The translations under genes were made by a program, and so were the position numbers. Source: Treponema sp. (GTDB lineage: Bacteria; Spirochaetota; Spirochaetia; Treponematales; Breznakiellaceae). Taken from it: a DNA stretch of 10,451 nt. The notes under the pieces are model-generated. The model was not told the DNA's origin. It saw only the letters and a list, made by a program, of their open reading frames with translations, and ran no database searches. The stretch is taken from contig JAIRNB010000065.1 in the NCBI GenBank assembly GCA_031258265.1, forward strand, positions 1-10,451, in the 5' to 3' direction. Position 1 is the first letter of the stretch; the number at the start of each line of letters is the position of its first letter. This document shows, in pieces, positions 7,636 to 10,451 of this stretch.

Positions 7636-8634
7636 TCATGCCGCGGTCTGGGCGGCCGCCTGGCGGACCCATTCCAGGCGGGCAAGGTCGATGTCCCCCG
7701 GAACCGTGCAGTCCGCCCCGAGGATCACCCCGGTGGTCCCGGCGGCGGTAAGAAGTTTCGCGGTAAAAGCCTCGATGTCCTCTTTTGAACCCTGGTGAAT
7801 CAGCGATCCCGGTACATTGTCGAATCCGCCCAGCACCGCCTTTCCACCGAAAATCTTTTTCCCCTCCGCTAAATCTACGTTCTCCAGGTGGGACGCCCAG
7901 TTGAACGCGCTGGCCGGATAGTCGGTGAAGACTCTAAGATCGTTATGCTGGCCGCCAAAGCCGCAAATATGGAGAATCTGCCGGCCTCCGGCGGCGGCGG
8001 CCCCTGCCAGAACCCTTATTTCCGAGGGGGAAACGTACCGGTGATACACGGGGTGGGGGATTTTGCCGGCATCGGGGTTGGTAACGCTGAGGTAAATACC
8101 GTCGGCTCCGCCTTTTTTGATAATCTCCCCGGCCAGCACGATAAGGCCGCCGGCGATGGTATCCAGGGCTTTGGCGGTTATTTCGGGCTTTTCGGCCAGA
8201 AAGCGGAACACATTGTCCCTGCCGGCCAGGAATATCAGGTTGCTGAGGGGCGAAAAGACATTGTAAAAATAAGCCGTGTCTTCCTGCAGGGCGGTGATCC
8301 TTTTGACCAGTTCCACCTGCTGAGTCACCCAGGGATTGTCCGCGCTAATCACGTCGATTTGGGCGAGGCTTTCGGGGCTGTCGTAGGTTTTACCCCGCCC
8401 CTGGGGATAGTTGAAATATCCGTCGCTCATAATCTTGACAAAATCGGGGTGAAAGGCGGTGATGTATTTTTTATGCCCCGCCAGGTTCTTTTCCCACAGC
8501 GGCGGATTATCCACAGCGCTGTTGAATTCGCCTCCCGCTAAAAAATGGAACCAGAATCCCACCGGTACGCGGTCAACAACTTCGTTCTGGAACGCCTTGA
8601 ACAGTCTCTCCCTATTCCCTTCACGTTTTCCCAC
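7636..8634 (-). CDS. Uroporphyrinogen decarboxylase-family protein, MtaA/CmuA-type methyltransferase-like
   Basis: A UroD-superfamily TIM-barrel protein of 332 residues, counted from the GTG start. The N-terminus has NRERLFKAF followed by DRVPVGFWFHF (about 21-31), typical of the uncharacterised UroD-like group. Later come GADGIYLS (about 176-183), LHICG with His222 and Cys224, and GADCTVP with Cys309. This His-x-Cys ... Cys set matches the zinc site of methylcobalamin:thiol methyltransferases such as MtaA. True haem-pathway UroD does not use these ligands, so a zinc-dependent methyl-transfer role is more likely; that is inference. The frame is open up to an ATG at 8697, but GTG 8634 is preceded by GAGGT with an 8-nt spacer, and the extra 21 residues are AT-rich and unlike the family. 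It is the first gene of the opp operon. No corrinoid protein gene is present in the window. Confidence 0.82.
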   Translation of the reverse strand: MGKREGNRERLFKAFQNEVVDRVPVGFWFHFLAGGEFNSAVDNPPLWEKNLAGHKKYITAFHPDFVKIMSDGYFNYPQGRGKTYDSPESLAQIDVISADNPWVTQQVELVKRITALQEDTAYFYNVFSPLSNLIFLAGRDNVFRFLAEKPEITAKALDTIAGGLIVLAGEIIKKGGADGIYLSVTNPDAGKIPHPVYHRYVSPSEIRVLAGAAAAGGRQILHICGFGGQHNDLRVFTDYPASAFNWASHLENVDLAEGKKIFGGKAVLGGFDNVPGSLIHQGSKEDIEAFTAKLLTAAGTTGVILGADCTVPGDIDLARLEWVRQAAAQTAA

Positions 8635-8641
8635 TTTGCTT

Positions 8642-8646
8642 ACCTC
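8642..8646 (-). promoter_or_regulatory. Ribosome binding site that fixes the GTG start at 8634
   Basis: On the minus strand GAGGT (inside TTGAGGTAA) stands 8 nt before GTG 8634. The alternative ATG at 8697 has no comparable purine-rich site, so the GTG is preferred. Confidence 0.65.
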
Positions 8647-8662
8647 AATTTTCAGGATAATT

Positions 8663-8679
8663 CCTATAATTACGATAGG
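8663..8679. promoter_or_regulatory. Short inverted repeat before the operon, possible operator
   Basis: CCTAT (8663-8667) and ATAGG (8675-8679) form a 5-bp dyad with a 7-nt AT-rich centre, about 30-45 nt upstream of the first operon gene. The surroundings are AT-rich. Minus-strand hexamers such as CATAAT (-10-like) and TTGATC (-35-like) occur nearby, but no pair has both good matches and 16-18 nt spacing, so I do not place a promoter. Position and symmetry fit a repressor site or leader hairpin; this is weak evidence. Confidence 0.25.
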
Positions 8680-8820
8680 TTTAATTATGTTTATCAAATG
8701 CGGAAAAAAAGATCAAGCGGGTCAAGGTCAACGGAAGTGGTTTATTTCTATTTTTTGAACGGTATGGTTTTCCCCGCGCCGGCAGGGCTGGGGGGGATCG
8801 TGTTTTTGTATGTAGAAACA

Positions 8821-8846
8821 AACCCCATGCGGCGCCGCATGGGGTT
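8821..8846. repeat. Perfect 26-bp palindrome
   Basis: The left arm AACCCCATGCGGC (8821-8833) is followed directly by its exact reverse complement (8834-8846). There is no A/T run suited to termination on the minus strand. It marks the operon-side end of the repeat array. Confidence 0.9.
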
Positions 8847-8847
8847 A

Positions 8848-8866
8848 AATTAACAAGCTACGGCTT
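8848..8866 (+). repeat. Small hairpin module, copy A
   Basis: The leader AATTAAC (8848-8854) is followed by stem AAGC (8855-8858), loop TACG and GCTT (8863-8866). It is one of four copies in this array with the same leader pattern AAT(T/A)(A/T)AC and a stem of matching position. Confidence 0.6.
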
Positions 8867-8877
8867 TTCTCGCCCCG

Positions 8878-8905
8878 CTGCGGCTCTTTGCCGCACCGCA
8901 CGGTT
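8878..8905 (+). repeat. 28-bp dyad module, copy 1
   Basis: It contains TGCGGC (8879-8884), loop TCTTT and GCCGCA (8890-8895), then CCGCACGGTT. It is 27/28 identical to the copy at 8982-9009. It stands directly before core copy 1. Confidence 0.85.
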
Positions 8906-8906
8906 C

Positions 8907-8940
8907 AATATCTGGGGAATCACTGGCGCTATGCGTAGCC
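8907..8940 (+). repeat. Core repeat, copy 1 (divergent)
   Basis: It begins AATATCTGG and ends ACTGGCGCTATGCG plus TAGCC. It is 34 nt, one base shorter than copies 2 and 3, with differences at the GGGGAATC segment and the final five bases. Confidence 0.85.
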
Positions 8941-8950
8941 ACGTTAACTT

Positions 8951-8969
8951 AATATACAACCTATGGTTG
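8951..8969 (+). repeat. Small hairpin module, copy B
   Basis: The leader AATATAC (8951-8957) is followed by AACC (8958-8961), loop TAT and GGTT (8965-8968). The flanking C8957 and G8969 extend the stem to 5 bp. Its stem differs from copy A by a swapped G-C/C-G pair, which keeps pairing. Confidence 0.6.
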
Positions 8970-8981
8970 CTCCGCGCACTG

Positions 8982-9009
8982 CTGCGGCTCTTTGCCGCAC
9001 CGCATGGTT
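8982..9009 (+). repeat. 28-bp dyad module, copy 2
   Basis: It has the same layout as copy 1 with one substitution (C to T in CCGCATGGTT). The stem is TGCGGC 8983-8988 with GCCGCA 8994-8999. It stands directly before core copy 2, so dyad plus core duplicated as a block with a 104-bp offset. Confidence 0.85.
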
Positions 9010-9010
9010 T

Positions 9011-9045
9011 AATATCTGGGAAATTTACTGGCGCTATGCGATGCC
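9011..9045 (+). repeat. Core repeat, copy 2
   Basis: 35 nt starting AATATCTGGGAAATTTACTG and ending GCGCTATGCGATGCC. It is identical at every position to copy 3 (9148-9182). The 3' part can form a weak TGGC/GCCA pairing. Confidence 0.9.
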
Positions 9046-9055
9046 ACATTTGTGC

Positions 9056-9075
9056 AATTAACAAGCTATGGGCTT
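9056..9075 (+). repeat. Small hairpin module, copy C
   Basis: The leader AATTAAC (9056-9062) is followed by AAGC (9063-9066), loop TATGG and GCTT (9072-9075). It is nearly identical to copy A at 8848. Confidence 0.6.
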
Positions 9076-9083
9076 TATTCCCC

Positions 9084-9106
9084 GGAGTTTCGCTCCGCGA
9101 AACTCC
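9084..9106. repeat. Perfect hairpin, 10-bp stem, 3-nt loop
   Basis: The arm GGAGTTTCGC (9084-9093), loop TCC, and exact complement GCGAAACTCC (9097-9106). A CG-alternating run follows directly (9107-9115). Confidence 0.9.
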
Positions 9107-9118
9107 CGCGCGCGCCCT

Positions 9119-9138
9119 GGCCAAGCTAAAGCTTGGCC
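9119..9138. repeat. Perfect hairpin, 9-bp stem
   Basis: The arm GGCCAAGCT (9119-9127), AA, and AGCTTGGCC (9130-9138). It lies 9 nt before core copy 3, in the place taken by the 28-bp dyad in front of copies 1 and 2. Confidence 0.9.
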
Positions 9139-9147
9139 GCATTTCTC

Positions 9148-9182
9148 AATATCTGGGAAATTTACTGGCGCTATGCGATGCC
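9148..9182 (+). repeat. Core repeat, copy 3
   Basis: 35/35 identical to copy 2 at 9011-9045, in the same orientation. The sequence before it is quite different from that before copies 1 and 2, which delimits the left edge of the core at the AATATC. Confidence 0.9.
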
Positions 9183-9191
9183 GCATTATCT

Positions 9192-9211
9192 AATTTACAG
9201 CCTTCGGCTGT
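9192..9211 (+). repeat. Small hairpin module, copy D
   Basis: The leader AATTTAC (9192-9198) is followed by AGCC, loop TTC and GGCT (9206-9209). Flanking bases extend pairing to ACAGCC/GGCTGT. Compared with copy B, the second stem pair is G-C in place of A-T. Confidence 0.65.
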
Positions 9212-9219
9212 ATGCGCTG

Positions 9220-9236
9220 GCCGGCAGGATGCCGGC
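9220..9236. repeat. Hairpin with GCCGGC arms
   Basis: GCCGGC (9220-9225), a 5-nt centre AGGAT, and GCCGGC (9231-9236). The central GGCAGGATGCC resembles GGCATGGATGCC in the hairpin at 9277-9309. Confidence 0.8.
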
Positions 9237-9250
9237 TGTAATAGACGTAT

Positions 9251-9273
9251 ACGTTTTTGCAAAGCAAAAACGT
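9251..9273. repeat. Perfect hairpin, 10-bp stem, AAA loop
   Basis: ACGTTTTTGC (9251-9260), AAA, and GCAAAAACGT (9264-9273). It is preceded by the overlapping palindrome ACGTATACGT (9245-9254). Confidence 0.9.
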
Positions 9274-9276
9274 AAA

Positions 9277-9309
9277 GCTAAAAAATGGCATGGATGCCAT
9301 TTTTTTAGC
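9277..9309 (-). terminator. Hairpin with A- and T-runs, possible terminator of the kinase transcript
   Basis: AAAAAATGGCA (9280-9290) pairs with TGCCATTTTTT (9295-9305) around a TGGA loop. One unpaired T and GCT/AGC extend the stem. On the minus strand the TGGCA/TGCCA core is followed by six Ts, as in an intrinsic terminator, about 110 nt past the kinase stop. It is symmetrical, so it could act in both directions, and the GC part of the stem is short. Confidence 0.45.
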
Positions 9310-9310
9310 A

Positions 9311-9400
9311 GCGCAAGGGATAGAGCGGAAATACCGGAAGCCCCGCAGGGGCTGAGGAATTGCAGCGATAGCCCGGTCCCCGCCGCAGGCGGGGATGCGC
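9311..9400. repeat. Composite structured element closing the array
   Basis: The ends GCGCA (9311-9315) and TGCGC (9396-9400) can pair. Inside are two GC-rich hairpins with the same GCA loop, AGCCCC/GGGGCT (9339-9353) and TCCCCGCC/GGCGGGGA (9377-9395), plus CCGG (9334-9337) that can pair with CCGG (9373-9376). Two related phrases occur, GCAGCGCAAGGGATAGAGCGG (9309-9329) and GCAGCGATAGCCCGG (9362-9376). It abuts the 3' end of the kinase gene. The nested pairing suggests a folded RNA or a single-strand DNA substrate. Confidence 0.5.
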
Positions 9401-9415
9401 CCGGATTCTTAACTC

Positions 9416-10438
9416 TTAACGCTGTACCCGGCCGGAGGCGTCGCCCCCGGCAAGTTTCTGGACTTCCTCGACGCTGACCAGGTTGTAATCCCCCTCGATG
9501 GAGTGTTTAAGGCAGCTTGCGGCCACGGCGAATTCCAGGGTTTCCCCGGGGGCCAACCCTTTGACGAAGCCGTAGATAAGGCCGGCCCCGAAGCTGTCGC
9601 CGCCCCCTACCCGGTCCACGATGTGGATGGGGTATTTTTTGGAGAAGTAGTATTCCCCGCCGTCGTAGAGCATGGCCCCCCAGTTGTTGTCGTTGGCGCT
9701 GAGGGATTCCCGCAGGGTAATGGCTACTTTTTTGAAGCCAAAGCGGTCCGCCAGGGCCCTAGCTACTTCCTTGTAGCCTTCGCGGCTGATCTTCCCGGTG
9801 TTCACATCGGTGCCGCCGGCTTTGATGCCGAAGACATCGGCGGGGTCTTCCTCGTTGGCGATGCAGATGTCCACCGATGTTACCAGGCGGCCCATCACTT
9901 CGGCGGCCTTTTCCCTGGACCAGAGATTCTTGCGGTAGTTGAGGTCGCAGGAGACCGTAAGGCCCTTGGCCTTGGCGGCCCGGACCGCCGCCAGGCTGAT
10001 CTCCGCCACATTGTCTCCCAGGGCGGGGGTAATACCGGTGATGTGGAACCAGGAGGCGCCCTCAAAGATCCGGTCCCAGTCGAAGTCCGCCGGGACGGCG
10101 GCGGCAATGGAGGAACCGGCGCGGTCGTAGATCACCTTGCTGGCCCGCTGGCTTGCCCCCTTCTCCAAAAAGTAGATCCCCAGCCGGCTGCCGCCCCGGA
10201 CAATTTTGGAGGTGTCTACCCCAAACTGCCTTAGGGTGTTCAGCGCCGCCTGGCCTATTTCATGTTTGGGGAGTTTGGTCACGTAAAGCGAATCCAGGCC
10301 GAAGTTGGCCAGGGAGATAGCCACATTGGCCTCCCCGCCGCCGTAGATGGCCCCAAAGCTTTGGGCCTGGACAAAGCGGTAATAGCCTTCCGGGGCAAGG
10401 CGCAGCATTATTTCCCCAAAGGTAACGATTTTTCCCAT
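9416..10438 (-). CDS. kdgK: PfkB-family sugar kinase, probable 2-dehydro-3-deoxygluconokinase
   Basis: A cytoplasmic carbohydrate kinase of 340 residues that should phosphorylate 2-keto-3-deoxygluconate with ATP, feeding KDPG aldolase in uronate, pectin or Entner-Doudoroff-type catabolism. The N-terminal PfkB site is GGGEANVAISLANFG (33-47). The sugar-pocket stretch YDRAGSS (104-110) and DLNYRKNLW (165-173) are typical of KDG kinases. The C-terminal ATP/anion-hole site is DRVGGGDSFGAG (275-286), with Asp281 as catalytic base and GGGD in place of the common GAGD. The late KHSIEGDYN motif also points to KDG kinase over ribokinase or fructokinase. The start ATG at 10438 has AAAGGAGT 5 nt upstream. 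The aldolase and other partners are not in the window. The gene is complete; fructokinase-like specificity is the main alternative. Confidence 0.87.
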   Translation of the reverse strand: MGKIVTFGEIMLRLAPEGYYRFVQAQSFGAIYGGGEANVAISLANFGLDSLYVTKLPKHEIGQAALNTLRQFGVDTSKIVRGGSRLGIYFLEKGASQRASKVIYDRAGSSIAAAVPADFDWDRIFEGASWFHITGITPALGDNVAEISLAAVRAAKAKGLTVSCDLNYRKNLWSREKAAEVMGRLVTSVDICIANEEDPADVFGIKAGGTDVNTGKISREGYKEVARALADRFGFKKVAITLRESLSANDNNWGAMLYDGGEYYFSKKYPIHIVDRVGGGDSFGAGLIYGFVKGLAPGETLEFAVAASCLKHSIEGDYNLVSVEEVQKLAGGDASGRVQR

Positions 10439-10443
10439 TCTGT

Positions 10444-10451
10444 ACTCCTTT
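10444..10451 (-). promoter_or_regulatory. Strong ribosome binding site of the kinase gene
   Basis: AAAGGAGT on the minus strand, a near-perfect anti-16S match, 5 nt before the ATG at 10438. The window ends here, so the promoter or any upstream operon partner is not visible. Confidence 0.8.

Larger units (their letters stand above)
8635..8820. other. Leader/promoter region of the opp operon
   Basis: An AT-rich stretch of about 190 bp before the first operon gene. It contains the dyad at 8663-8679, a tandem hexamer GGTCAA GGTCAA (8720-8731) with a related GATCAA at 8711-8716, and a run of seven Gs (8790-8796). It must hold the promoter unless the operon is read from the kinase, but no confident promoter is visible. 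Confidence 0.5.
8821..9405. repeat. Modular array of interspersed repeats and hairpins
   Basis: This gene-free stretch lies between the kinase and the opp operon. It contains at least twelve perfect or near-perfect inverted repeats with short (mostly 2-5 nt) loops, three copies of a core of about 35 bp, four copies of a small hairpin module, and two copies of a 28-bp dyad module. The order hairpin module - variable palindrome(s) - core occurs three times (cores begin at 8907, 9011 and 9148), followed by a fourth hairpin module without a core. Short frames on both strands cross it, but they are built from the repeats and have no ribosome sites or family resemblance. It may be a REP-type element cluster, a nested set of small non-autonomous elements, or a structured transcript region. 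Confidence 0.8.

Noticed and set aside
7636..8634. Annotation as haem-pathway uroporphyrinogen decarboxylase (hemE)
   Set aside because: The His-x-Cys ... Cys zinc ligands and the transporter-operon context fit the methyltransferase-like branch better, and no other haem gene is nearby.
8695..8697. ATG start of the UroD-like gene giving 21 more residues
   Set aside because: No ribosome site precedes it, the added residues are AT-rich and isoleucine-heavy, and the GTG at 8634 has a good site and matches the usual family start.
8790..8796. Run of seven Gs upstream of the operon as a phase-variable tract
   Set aside because: It is short, more than 150 nt from the first gene and not placed between recognisable promoter elements; slippage control cannot be supported.
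8848..9045. Integron attC sites (TTAACAAGC-like starts, structured, in an array)
   Set aside because: The required RYYYAAC and GTTRRRY boundary motifs do not match, no cassette ORFs lie between the units, and no integrase is seen.
8907..9182. CRISPR-like direct repeats of 35 bp
   Set aside because: There are only three copies, spacers are about 70 and 102 nt and themselves contain repeats and palindromes, and no cas gene is in the window.
8931..9477. Overlapping open frames of about 114 codons on the plus strand (8931-9275, 9133-9477) and a 94-codon frame on the minus strand (8858-9142)
   Set aside because: They are read entirely or mostly through hairpins and repeats, have no ribosome sites, encode low-plausibility sequence and overlap each other or the kinase gene.

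Overview
The window is a stretch of bacterial chromosome with moderate GC content and tightly packed genes. The operon style, the proteins (a KDG-kinase-like sugar kinase, a full Opp/Dpp system, a UroD-like methyltransferase) and the hairpin-rich intergenic DNA remind me of spirochaetes, especially gut treponemes. That is inference from general resemblance; there is no rRNA or other phylogenetic marker here to settle it.

Layout. At the left edge a GNAT acetyltransferase (57-545, + strand) follows what may be the last codons of another plus-strand gene. It converges on a seven-gene minus-strand operon running from 8634 down to 573. In transcription order this is a UroD/MtaA-type methyltransferase-like protein, a peptide-binding lipoprotein (OppA), two permeases (OppB, OppC), two ATPases (OppD, OppF) and an M20/PepV-type dipeptidase. 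Gaps between genes are 10-33 nt, OppD and OppF overlap by 8 nt, and a hairpin plus U-tract terminator (544-566) closes the operon. At the right edge a complete PfkB-family kinase resembling 2-keto-3-deoxygluconate kinase (9416-10438, minus strand) lies upstream of an intergenic region of about 780 bp.

How the genes work together. The simplest reading is a peptide uptake and hydrolysis unit. OppA captures peptides outside, OppBC form the channel, OppDF power it, and the M20 enzyme cleaves the imported peptide in the cytoplasm. The first gene does not fit this. It keeps the His-x-Cys ... Cys zinc pattern of methylcobalamin-dependent methyltransferases, not a normal haem-pathway role, so the true cargo may be a methylated or otherwise modified compound, or the linkage may be regulatory.

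The most unusual part is the intergenic region 8821-9405. It holds about a dozen perfect or near-perfect hairpins interleaved with a core sequence present three times (two copies identical over 35 bp) and a small hairpin module present four times whose stem bases change in compensating pairs. It has no convincing ORF and looks like a modular, structured repeat array of REP or mobile-palindrome type, or a structured RNA at the 3' side of the kinase transcript.
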